Source of the DNA: Casp-actino8 sp032118015
Lineage (GTDB): Bacteria > Actinomycetota > Acidimicrobiia > Acidimicrobiales > Ilumatobacteraceae
Assembly (NCBI GenBank): GCA_032118015.1
Contig: JAULYE010000172.1
Coordinates: 1-13,657 of the forward strand
Reading direction: 5' to 3'
Length of the DNA: 13,657 bases
The stretch's first letter is position 1. Every line of letters begins with the position of its first letter. Below, piece after piece: positions 7,711-13,657 of the stretch. The translations under genes were made by a program, and so were the position numbers. The notes under the pieces are model-generated. The model had not been told where the DNA came from, did no database searches, and saw only the letters and a program-made list of their open reading frames with translations.

Positions 7711-7767
7711 CGGTGCAAACCTACTACGGGTCCACGAAGCGCTCCTAACTTCGCTCCGCGTCAGAAC

Positions 7768-8442
7768 TCAAAGACGAGCCACGTCGGCCAAGAACCAATC
7801 CACAAGCCGGTCACTGTGACCTCGGCTGTGACCGATGTGACGACGGGTCGCCTCCATCAAGATGTCGCTGGTGGTGTCGAACCGGGCCAATTCTTCGACC
7901 CCACTCCCGCTACTCCACTGAGCAACGATCGCCTCTGTGGCCTCGGGGTGGAACTGAGTACACAAAATGCGGTCACGACGTATTGCCTGAGGTCCAACAT
8001 CGTTGCGGGCCACACACTCGAAGCCCGCAGGGACCGTAAAAGTGTCGTAGTGCCACTGCAACCACGGCCCAGGAGCGATGACGTCGGGCAGGTCCGATTC
8101 GATGTCGTACCAACCGACTTCCGGTCGACTCGCTCTGGCAACCGAACCCCCGAATGTGTGCGACACCACCTGAGCTCCGAAGCAGATACCGAGAACTGGC
8201 ACCCCCGTGTCCGACGCCTCGCGCACAAGTGCACATTCGGCTGCAACCGAGGTCGCTACGTCGTCCCAGTACACACTCCACTCCGAGCCGAGAAGGAGAA
8301 CGAGATCCATCTCCCCCAGGGCCGGCCAATCCCGGGGATGCTCCCTTGCCGCCGAGGTGAGGGCAAAACCGTGATGGCGCAAGCGATCACCGACGAAGCC
8401 TGGATCGGCATCATGGTCATTTGCGACGACGAGACAGCGCAC
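7768..8442 (-). CDS. Class I glutamine amidotransferase-like protein
   Basis: The 224-aa product is a stand-alone class I (GuaA-type) glutamine amidotransferase domain. The nucleophile elbow GICFGAQ places the catalytic cysteine at C87, and QFHPE supplies H165 and E167, so the triad is complete. Such domains release ammonia from glutamine or hydrolyse related gamma-glutamyl compounds; the substrate cannot be told from sequence. No synthetase partner is adjacent. The start is a GTG at 8442 with GGA five bases upstream. The nearby ATG at 8450 is out of frame. The gene points away from the threonine ammonia-lyase gene, with only 44 bases between the starts. It ends 57 bases before nuoA on the same strand, so readthrough into the nuo operon is possible. 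Confidence 0.9.
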   Translation of the reverse strand: MRCLVVANDHDADPGFVGDRLRHHGFALTSAAREHPRDWPALGEMDLVLLLGSEWSVYWDDVATSVAAECALVREASDTGVPVLGICFGAQVVSHTFGGSVARASRPEVGWYDIESDLPDVIAPGPWLQWHYDTFTVPAGFECVARNDVGPQAIRRDRILCTQFHPEATEAIVAQWSSGSGVEELARFDTTSDILMEATRRHIGHSRGHSDRLVDWFLADVARL

Positions 8443-8486
8443 CGTTCCATCGTAGGGTTCACAATCAGCGGTACGGTAGGTCGCGA

Positions 8487-9683
8487 ATGGTCGATCAGGG
8501 CATCACCCGTGCAGCGATGAACGCAGCCCGAGCGTCGGGTCGGCGGGTCGTCAAACACACCCCTGTCACCGAATCTGCTGCGCTGAGCGAGCTCGTCGAC
8601 GGCAATGTGGTGCTCAAGGCCGAAAACTTGCAGCGCACCGGCAGCTTCAAGATCCGCGGGGCGATGAACAAGGTCGCATCTCTGGGTGCTTCTGCTCGAA
8701 CAGGCGTCACGGCTGGGAGTGCCGGTAACCACGCCCAGGCATTGGCGTTCGCCGCAAGGTCGTTCGGAGTGCCGTGTGAGATCTTCGTCCCGACGAATGC
8801 TCCCATTGCCAAGATGGCGGCATGTATCGCCTACGGCGCGTCCGTTGTCGAGGCCGGTGATTCACTCGAAGATGCGGTCGCTTCAGCACGCGCACGCGCC
8901 CTCGAAGCCGGCATGCAGTTCTGTCATCCCTATGACGATCCGATGGTTGTGGCCGGGCAGGCAACTCTCGGACTTGAACTCATCGAAGACATCGATGACC
9001 TGCGTACGGTGATCATTCCACTCGGTGGAGGTGGTCTTGCTTCGGGTGTTGCGATCGCAGTGAAAATGCACGATCCAACCATTCGAGTCATCGGCGTCCA
9101 GATCGAGTCATGTGCCCCATACGTCACCGGCATCACACCGACTGGTCCCGTGTTGACTCTTGCCGATGGCATAGCCGTCAAGGCGCCCGGCTCGATCACG
9201 CGTCCGCTGATCGAGCATTGGCTCGATGACATCACCACCGTGCCCGAAGATGCCGTTGCCGACGCCATGATGCTGCTGATGGAACGCTCCAAGCTGTTCG
9301 TCGAAGGAGCCGGTGCGGTCGGTGTGTCTGCCCTACTCACCGGTGCAGTGCGTGCCGCCTCGTCAGGGACCACGTGTGTCGTTCTCTCGGGTGGCAACGT
9401 CGATCTCGGTGTCGTTCCCGGTCTGATCGGCCGTCACGAAACACAATCAGGGCGTCGTCTGATCCTGTTCGTGAAGATCAGCGATCGACCCGGTGGCTTG
9501 GCTCGACTACTGGCGATCTTTGCCGAGGCCGGCGCAAGCGTCATCGACATCGAACACGTCCGGGAAGGTGTCGACCTGCACGTGCGCGAAACGGGTGTTC
9601 ATGCAGTCCTCGAAGTGCGCAGCGCCGAACATGCCGACCGAGTCCGAACTGCAGTGCTCGCGGCTGGTTACGAGTTCGACTGA
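8487..9683 (+). CDS. ilvA: Threonine ammonia-lyase (threonine dehydratase) with C-terminal ACT domain
   Basis: This PLP-dependent enzyme of the tryptophan-synthase-beta fold is expected to convert L-threonine to 2-oxobutanoate and ammonia, feeding isoleucine synthesis or threonine catabolism. In the 398-aa product, TGSFKIRGA carries the Schiff-base lysine K55, AGSAGNHAQ (about 77-84) contacts the substrate, and the phosphate-binding loop is LGGGGLASG (179-187). SGGNVD at 301-306 is also typical. Residues from about 325 onward form one ACT domain (LILFVKISDRPGGLARLLAI), a likely amino-acid-binding regulatory module. Length and single ACT domain fit the medium-length form rather than E. coli TdcB or the two-ACT IlvA. 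I chose the ATG at 8487, with GGTAGG about seven bases upstream. An upstream TTG at 8421 would overlap the divergent gene. Serine/threonine specificity is not proven. Confidence 0.93.
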   Translation: MVDQGITRAAMNAARASGRRVVKHTPVTESAALSELVDGNVVLKAENLQRTGSFKIRGAMNKVASLGASARTGVTAGSAGNHAQALAFAARSFGVPCEIFVPTNAPIAKMAACIAYGASVVEAGDSLEDAVASARARALEAGMQFCHPYDDPMVVAGQATLGLELIEDIDDLRTVIIPLGGGGLASGVAIAVKMHDPTIRVIGVQIESCAPYVTGITPTGPVLTLADGIAVKAPGSITRPLIEHWLDDITTVPEDAVADAMMLLMERSKLFVEGAGAVGVSALLTGAVRAASSGTTCVVLSGGNVDLGVVPGLIGRHETQSGRRLILFVKISDRPGGLARLLAIFAEAGASVIDIEHVREGVDLHVRETGVHAVLEVRSAEHADRVRTAVLAAGYEFD

Positions 9684-9758
9684 GAGAACTCACCTGAGTC
9701 CCACCGTCCCGGTCACGTGACGTCTTCGGGGACTCGACCCAAATGTGAGTGTCTCTCA
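9681..9758. terminator. Nested inverted repeats between two convergent genes (likely bidirectional terminator)
   Basis: The whole gap between the stop codons of ilvA and the flavin oxidoreductase gene folds symmetrically. The outer arms are TGAGAGAACTCAC (9681-9693) and GTGAGTGTCTCTCA (9745-9758), complementary except for one unpaired base. Middle arms are GAGTCCC (9696-9702) and GGGACTC (9729-9735). At the centre is the perfect 10-bp palindrome GTCACGTGAC (9712-9721). The outer arms include both TGA stop codons. No long T-run follows on either strand, so this may act by structure alone or in some other way, for example as a protein site. Confidence 0.7.
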
Positions 9759-10835
9759 GTCCGCAGCGACGAAGCCGGGCCAGTTGCCCATGTAGGTGAC
9801 GAAGGGCTCGGACAGCCCCTCGTCCCGCAGAACTGCCTTGCTCACCGGAAGCGGTCGAACGACGAAATGCGGATCGGCTTTCACCTGCTGAGGAAAATCG
9901 TGGTGCAGGATCGCCCCGCGACCGATGATGACCATGTCGGCCCCGTGATCGAGTGCCCATCGCGCATCATCAGCGCTGTAGATCTTTCCGGCAACGGCAA
10001 GTCGGGTCGAACCGCGTTCGATCCGGCTGAACACCTCGATCAGATCGCGATCGGCGAACTCGCCGTCGACTCCTTGTTTGCGGATGTCCCACAGCGACAT
10101 GTCGATGAAATCCAACGTACCGGCGCTGGCCAACCATCCAAAGACGGTGACGACATCGGACGTAGCAAGATCGAATCGCTCCGGTGACAGCCTGATCGAG
10201 ACGTTGAAATCTGGTCGGCATCGAGAACGAATACCGGCGATGACGTCCAGGATCAGCCGAGCGCGATTCTCGAGCGATCCGCCATAGATGTCCGTGCGCC
10301 GGTTGATCTGCGGCGACAGGAACTGCCCCAGCAGATACCCATGAGCACCGTGCAACTCGACACCATCGAAACCGGCTCGATCACAGCGTTCCGCCGCGAT
10401 GATGAAGTCCTCGATCGTGGACTCGACCTCAGCTGTGGTCATCGCACGTGCACCGGTCTTGTCGTCGTCGGAGGGACACAGCGGAGCCATCCCGATCAAA
10501 TCTGCCGGTGAGCGCATTCCCGCGTGATGCAATTGCACGATCGCCAAGCTGCCATTGGACTTGATCTCCGAAGCGAGTCGACGCAAGCCGTCGAGATGAC
10601 GGTCGTCATGGGCTCCGAGCTGTCCACTGAAACCGAGCCCGTGCATGCTCACCGACGCGGCGCATGTCATGGTCATTCCAAAGCCACCTGCCGAACGCAT
10701 CGTCAGCCAATGTCGCTCGGCATCCGACAGTGTGCCGTCGGCATGACTCTGGGTGTTGGTGAGAGGAGCCAACATGAATCTGTTGGGCATCGAAGGACCG
10801 TGAGCGAACGAGAGCGAGTCGAAAAGGCTGACCAT
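9756..10835 (-). CDS. Old Yellow Enzyme family NADH:flavin oxidoreductase
   Basis: The 359-aa product is an FMN-dependent TIM-barrel oxidoreductase of the Old Yellow Enzyme family, which reduces activated C=C bonds or related substrates. Signatures are NRFMLAPLTN near the N terminus, QLHHAGM (101-107), the active-site pair H162/H165 in LHGAHGYLLGQFLSP, the following RTDIYGGSLENRAR, and the C-terminal FMN phosphate region VIIGRGAI (302-309). It looks like the single-domain type without the Fe-S/FAD extension of dienoyl-CoA reductase. I chose the ATG at 10835, although its GGAG lies only two bases away. The frame is open to 11021, but those residues are Pro/Asp/Ser-rich and unlike the family. 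The gene converges on ilvA and is divergent from the C26 peptidase gene. The natural substrate is unknown. Confidence 0.9.
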   Translation of the reverse strand: MVSLFDSLSFAHGPSMPNRFMLAPLTNTQSHADGTLSDAERHWLTMRSAGGFGMTMTCAASVSMHGLGFSGQLGAHDDRHLDGLRRLASEIKSNGSLAIVQLHHAGMRSPADLIGMAPLCPSDDDKTGARAMTTAEVESTIEDFIIAAERCDRAGFDGVELHGAHGYLLGQFLSPQINRRTDIYGGSLENRARLILDVIAGIRSRCRPDFNVSIRLSPERFDLATSDVVTVFGWLASAGTLDFIDMSLWDIRKQGVDGEFADRDLIEVFSRIERGSTRLAVAGKIYSADDARWALDHGADMVIIGRGAILHHDFPQQVKADPHFVVRPLPVSKAVLRDEGLSEPFVTYMGNWPGFVAAD

Positions 10836-10856
10836 CGCTCCAGCATGGTCGCGGGC

Positions 10857-10868
10857 GTCGACGTCGAC
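10857..10868. promoter_or_regulatory. 12-bp perfect palindrome upstream of the flavin oxidoreductase
   Basis: GTCGACGTCGAC is a perfect 12-bp palindrome 22 bases before the chosen oxidoreductase start, in the 176-base divergent region. Its position would suit a repressor or activator site acting on one or both genes. It could also be coding if the oxidoreductase starts further upstream, where it would encode Val-Asp-Val-Asp. No regulator gene is adjacent, so the role is a guess. Confidence 0.35.
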
Positions 10869-10922
10869 CCAATCGATCGGATACGCCGGTTCAGGTGATC
10901 GGTAGACACTCACGGACGCGAC

Positions 10923-10951
10923 TGGATCCGAGCCTGGATCCGAGCCTGGAT
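10923..10951. repeat. 12-bp tandem repeat in a divergent intergenic region
   Basis: The unit TGGATCCGAGCC occurs twice in direct succession (10923-10934 and 10935-10946), followed by a five-base partial copy. It lies between the starts of the oxidoreductase (10835, minus) and the C26 peptidase (11012, plus). Iterated 12-base units in such a place can be binding sites for a regulator. A chance slippage product is the alternative. The remainder of the 10836-11011 region shows no clear promoter hexamers. Confidence 0.6.
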
Positions 10952-11011
10952 GATTGCGAGTCGAAAGACGAGATTGCCGACAGAACACCGGTGCCGTGAC
11001 AGGATGTCTCG

Positions 11012-11707
11012 GTGCGTACACCGCTCGTTCTCATCGTTGGCCGTGAAATCACCGAGACGCGCGGTCTGCGCACCTCGGGATTCGGGGCCGGAGACCGCTA
11101 TCAGACGTCATTGGTCCGCGCCAGAGCGACGCCGATCATCGTTCCCCCGATCGTCGATCTCGTCGATGACATTCCTGATCTCGTGTCCAGGTGCGATGCC
11201 GTCGTGTTGCACGGGGGCGGCGACATCGACCCGACGCTGTACGGGCAAGCGCCCACGACAGAGCATCTCTACGGCCTCCACGGCGCCCATGACGCTGTCG
11301 AACGTGCAGTCGTGCGCGCGGTGCTCGAGCAGGGTCGGCCAATGCTCGCCATTTGTCGTGGACTGCAAATGCTCGATGTCGCCTGCGGCGGGACGCTGAT
11401 CCAACATCTCGATCGCCCCACCCATCGCGAGAACTTCCATCCGGTCGAGCTCGTGTCGGGTTCACGCACAGCACAGGCGATGGGAACCGATCGTCCCGAA
11501 TCGTGCTTTTCGTTCCATCATCAGGCCATCGATCACCTCGGTGACGGACTGGTCGTGACCGGTCGTAGCGATGACGGTGTCATCGAAGCCATTGAATGGA
11601 CCGGACCCGAGTGGATCGTCGGCGTGCAGTGGCATCCGGAGGACTCCGCCGACACCGACCCTCAACAGCAGGGCCTGTTCGACGCTCTCGTACATGCAGC
11701 ATCGTGA
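11012..11707 (+). CDS. Gamma-glutamyl-gamma-aminobutyrate hydrolase family protein (peptidase C26)
   Basis: The 231-aa product is a class I amidotransferase-fold hydrolase of the peptidase C26 family, which includes PuuD. PuuD cleaves gamma-glutamyl-GABA in putrescine breakdown. Family features are LHGGGDIDPTLYG (66-78), the nucleophile elbow AICRGLQML with C115, and QWHPED with H208 and E210. CGGTLIQHL after the cysteine is also typical. The start is a GTG with AGGA about eight bases upstream. No ATG gives a better N terminus, because RTPLVLIVGRE begins the first strand. No other putrescine-pathway gene is visible, so the substrate is uncertain. The gene is divergent from the flavin oxidoreductase and converges on the HNH gene across a hairpin. 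Confidence 0.92.
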   Translation: MRTPLVLIVGREITETRGLRTSGFGAGDRYQTSLVRARATPIIVPPIVDLVDDIPDLVSRCDAVVLHGGGDIDPTLYGQAPTTEHLYGLHGAHDAVERAVVRAVLEQGRPMLAICRGLQMLDVACGGTLIQHLDRPTHRENFHPVELVSGSRTAQAMGTDRPESCFSFHHQAIDHLGDGLVVTGRSDDGVIEAIEWTGPEWIVGVQWHPEDSADTDPQQQGLFDALVHAAS

Positions 11708-11709
11708 CG

Positions 11710-11763
11710 GTGAGGGCGACACTCAAAGATTGAAGCCCTTGACCTACGACGATTCGCCCTCAC
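11710..11763. terminator. Inverted repeat with T-run at the convergent C26/HNH junction
   Basis: A perfect 10-bp inverted repeat pairs GTGAGGGCGA (11710-11719) with TCGCCCTCAC (11754-11763) across a 34-base loop. On the + strand the right arm is followed directly by TTTT, as expected for a factor-independent terminator of the C26 gene, whose stop is two bases before the left arm. The right arm lies within the last codons of the HNH gene. On the minus strand no T-run follows, so termination there is less certain. The long loop lowers confidence. Confidence 0.62.
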
Positions 11764-12973
11764 TTTTCGCTACAAGACGCGTGAACATATTCGGTGGTCG
11801 GGCGTCGAGGTGTCGGGTGCCGGCTCTGAGTTTCAGTGTCCAGCCGCCTTCGTGGGCGGCGTGGTGATGCCGCGAACACAGCGGAACCATGTTTGCAAGG
11901 TCGGTCGGTCCGCCGGTTTCCCAGTAGTCGATGTGGTGGATCTGGCAGGCGTGGAACGCAACCACGCAGCCATCGAACGCACACGTGTCATGTGAGGCTT
12001 CGAGCGCTCGCCGTTGTGCGGCTGAGGCGAGTCGTTGGGATCGGCCGATGTCGAGGGGCATCCCGGCACCGTTCAGTACCAACGGGATGATGTTCGCATC
12101 GCAGGCGATGCGACGGATCGTTTCGACCGGAAGATCGGCTCCGAAAGTTGTGCGATGTGTCGAGGATGCTGACAGTCCGGATGTGAGTGTCTCGAGGTCG
12201 ATGTGCGCGACCACATCCGATCGACACGGCCCACCTGAGCGCGATGTGCCAGATCGTGATACTGCGATGCGTCCTGCACCAACAACTCCATCGCCTGCTT
12301 TCGTGCGTCCGCCGGGCCGGGAGCAACCATCGAGATCGTCAGCACTATCGCCGGCATGATCATCAGCGACGAGTGCGACCAACGCGTGCGCTCGCCGGAA
12401 ATCATTGGGTTCCACCCACGGATGATGCGCTACTGGCACATCTCGATCACCCGTATGGAACATGGTCTCCACGTGGGCGTGCAGCCGAGACTGCAACACC
12501 GCTCCGATCTCCGGGTCCAACGCGCCGCGCATCTGCACCACGCCTGCAGCATCGTTCCAGATCTTCAGATACGTCGACCGGCGCTGGTCTTCGAACAGGC
12601 TCAACCCGCCGTCGGTGACGACACCTTTTGCGGCTCTGTGCACAGCATCCGCAAACGCGGGTACTGACATCTCGCAGGCGACCTCCACCAGCCCAGGCAG
12701 CAGCTCGACGAACGCATCCCGTGCGTCACCAGCGATCTTCATGCCGCGGGCGATCGCATCCACATGCCCAGCCGACACCTCTCCAGCCGCCAACGCCTCA
12801 CCAACAGCCGGTACATCTTCGACCACATGAGCGCGGCGCACTACCTCACCAGCCTCACGACGAGTCATCCCACCATGAGCGACCAACTCGACTTCCGGAA
12901 TACCTCGCTCATGTGTGCCTGACCGCGCGAGTCGATGCGTCGATTCGACGAACAATGTCCACCACGCGCCCAT
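11744..12973 (-). CDS. DUF222 / HNH endonuclease domain protein, main body (N terminus in another frame)
   Basis: This frame encodes most of a DUF222-HNH protein, a family abundant in Actinobacteria and often multicopy. Its biological role is not well established; some members may be parts of mobile elements. The DUF222 part runs from about residue 22 to 200 (for example MTRREAGEVVRRAHVVEDVP and ALAAGEVSAGHVDA). A low-complexity Gly/Ser/Arg linker follows at about 205-252. The HNH nuclease domain is near the C terminus: C331 and C336 in CAFDGC, H346-H347, N361, C366 and the HHHAAH segment, with C-x4-C and C-x2-H-type zinc ligands intact. Residues 1-20 from the ATG at 12973 are not family-like. 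The true N terminus lies in the overlapping frame upstream, so this start is probably artificial and the gene is frameshifted. Confidence 0.85.
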   Translation of the reverse strand: MGAWWTLFVESTHRLARSGTHERGIPEVELVAHGGMTRREAGEVVRRAHVVEDVPAVGEALAAGEVSAGHVDAIARGMKIAGDARDAFVELLPGLVEVACEMSVPAFADAVHRAAKGVVTDGGLSLFEDQRRSTYLKIWNDAAGVVQMRGALDPEIGAVLQSRLHAHVETMFHTGDRDVPVAHHPWVEPNDFRRAHALVALVADDHAGDSADDLDGCSRPGGRTKAGDGVVGAGRIAVSRSGTSRSGGPCRSDVVAHIDLETLTSGLSASSTHRTTFGADLPVETIRRIACDANIIPLVLNGAGMPLDIGRSQRLASAAQRRALEASHDTCAFDGCVVAFHACQIHHIDYWETGGPTDLANMVPLCSRHHHAAHEGGWTLKLRAGTRHLDARPPNMFTRLVAKSEGESS

Positions 12974-13100
12974 CCAACACCGAACGCATGCGTTTCACGT
13001 CAGCAAGCTCGACCCGCAACTCCGGGAGCGTCAACGAGTCCACGTCACGAAACACCGGCCACCCGGCCACAGCCGACAACGACTCACTCACCGACTTCAT
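12909..13100 (-). pseudogene. Displaced N-terminal part of the DUF222-HNH gene (frameshift)
   Basis: This 63-codon frame begins with ATG at 13100 and ends at a TGA inside the main HNH frame. Its sequence LPELRVELADVKRMRSVLDG continues as a charged helix and matches the style of the start of DUF222 proteins, which normally runs straight into the segment found in the downstream frame. Joining the two frames requires dropping one base (or adding two) somewhere between about 12911 and 12973. The joined protein would be about 450 aa. No strong ribosome binding site precedes the ATG. The cause is either a real frameshift that inactivates the gene or an assembly or base-calling error. The 143 bases from 13101 to 13243 show no other gene. 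Confidence 0.7.
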
Positions 13101-13243
13101 GGATGAACCATGGCCAAGGGGTGTGGCAGAGTTGCGATCGTCGGTTAGACCCGCGACATATGTCCTTGATTCGTGACAACTCACGAGCCGACAGGCTACG
13201 CGATTCGCAGAGGCGGAAACCTCACAAGCGGGTGGGAACTATC

Positions 13244-13657
13244 TCACTGGTGTGCGGGGCAGATCGGCTTGTAATGGCACCAATCGCACAACTTGGTGAC
13301 GTTGCACACGAACTCGCCCGTGGCACACGAAGCGTCGACTGCCTCTTTGGTTTCGACAATGACACCTTTGGCGATGTTCAACTTGACGGGTGTGACAGCG
13401 ACTTCGTGCACTGCACTGTGCTTCAAATAGAACAGTTGCAGTTTCGACGTCTCTTCCTGGTCTGCTTCTTGCAGCATCAGCGCGTACGTGAGCAACTGGA
13501 AGAACTTGTCGTCTTCGCTCTTGAAGCGCTGATTGGGAATCGCCCCTGTCTTGTAATCGCCGATCACCACCCGACCATCGGCATCGAAGACGAAGCGGTC
13601 GATGTACCCCTTCAAGGACACACCATCGACTTCGGCGAGGACTTCGTGCTCCATCCC
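13244..13657 (-). CDS. RecB-like PD-(D/E)XK nuclease domain protein, N terminus beyond the window
   Basis: The visible 137 codons are the C-terminal half of a RecB-family exonuclease-like (COG2887-type) protein. Nuclease motifs are GYIDRF (metal-binding aspartate), IGDYKTG (the D-x-K pair) and QLLTYAL (the Q-x3-Y motif). Near the end, CDWCHYKPIC with an earlier cysteine in FVCNVTKLC resembles the C-terminal part of the 4Fe-4S clamp seen in AddB, Cas4 and related nucleases. The first cluster cysteine would lie upstream of the nuclease core, outside the window. The frame runs to the last base without a start I would trust; the ATG at 13654 is probably internal. The likely role is DNA end processing in repair. 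No cas gene or repeat array accompanies it, so Cas4 is not supported. Confidence 0.85.
   Translation of the reverse strand, partial: GMEHEVLAEVDGVSLKGYIDRFVFDADGRVVIGDYKTGAIPNQRFKSEDDKFFQLLTYALMLQEADQEETSKLQLFYLKHSAVHEVAVTPVKLNIAKGVIVETKEAVDASCATGEFVCNVTKLCDWCHYKPICPAHQ

Noticed and set aside
8421..8486. Upstream TTG start for the threonine ammonia-lyase
   Set aside because: It would overlap the divergent amidotransferase start and adds an Arg-rich tail not seen in the family; the ATG at 8487 has a good ribosome binding site.
8443..8486. Possible promoter hexamers between the amidotransferase and ilvA starts
   Set aside because: A TACGGT -10-like element exists, but no -35-like sequence sits at proper spacing, so the match is too weak to list.
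13211..13233. Small GAGG/CCTC hairpin after the RecB-like gene
   Set aside because: The stem is only four base pairs with no T-run, which is expected by chance.

Overview
The window reads as chromosomal DNA from an actinobacterium. The class Acidimicrobiia (Ilumatobacter-like lineages) is my best guess, from the style of the NuoL, NuoI and NuoB proteins, the moderately high G+C (judged by eye), and a DUF222-HNH gene of the kind common in Actinobacteria. This placement is inference; no rRNA or marker search was possible. No tRNA, rRNA, insertion sequence or CRISPR array was seen, and no gene-free stretch exceeds 300 bases.

Layout. Positions 1-7710 hold a tight minus-strand respiratory complex I operon, transcribed from right to left as nuoA, nuoB, nuoC, nuoD, nuoH, nuoI, nuoJ, nuoK, nuoL and the first 18 codons of nuoM. 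Gaps run from a 14-base overlap to about 67 bases. Several junctions are stop/start overlaps (nuoC/nuoD and nuoD/nuoH are ATGA; nuoI/nuoJ is TAGTG). The NADH-dehydrogenase module genes nuoE, nuoF and nuoG, normally between nuoD and nuoH, are absent here. NuoL is unusually long, about 810 aa, because of a histidine-rich loop encoded by tandem DNA repeats and a second soluble loop with two cysteines.

Upstream of nuoA, on the same strand, lies a class I glutamine amidotransferase-like gene (7768-8442). It is divergent from a PLP-dependent threonine ammonia-lyase with a C-terminal ACT domain (8487-9683). That gene converges on an Old Yellow Enzyme family flavin oxidoreductase (9756-10835, minus). 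The oxidoreductase is in turn divergent from a peptidase C26 / gamma-glutamyl-GABA hydrolase family gene (11012-11707). The latter converges on a DUF222-HNH endonuclease-like gene (11744 to about 13100, minus), whose N-terminal codons are in a different frame from its body, so it is frameshifted or carries a sequence error. The window ends inside a RecB-like PD-(D/E)XK nuclease gene with a C-terminal cysteine cluster (13244 to the edge, minus).

Both convergent junctions carry clear inverted repeats that probably end transcription from both sides. The 176-base divergent region at 10836-11011 contains a 12-bp palindrome and a 12-bp tandem repeat that could be operator sites. The complex I genes form one functional unit. 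The right half looks like ordinary, loosely linked metabolic and accessory genes. I found no convincing new multi-gene system. The observations most worth checking are the missing nuoEFG, the His-rich NuoL loop, the broken HNH gene and the hairpins at gene ends.
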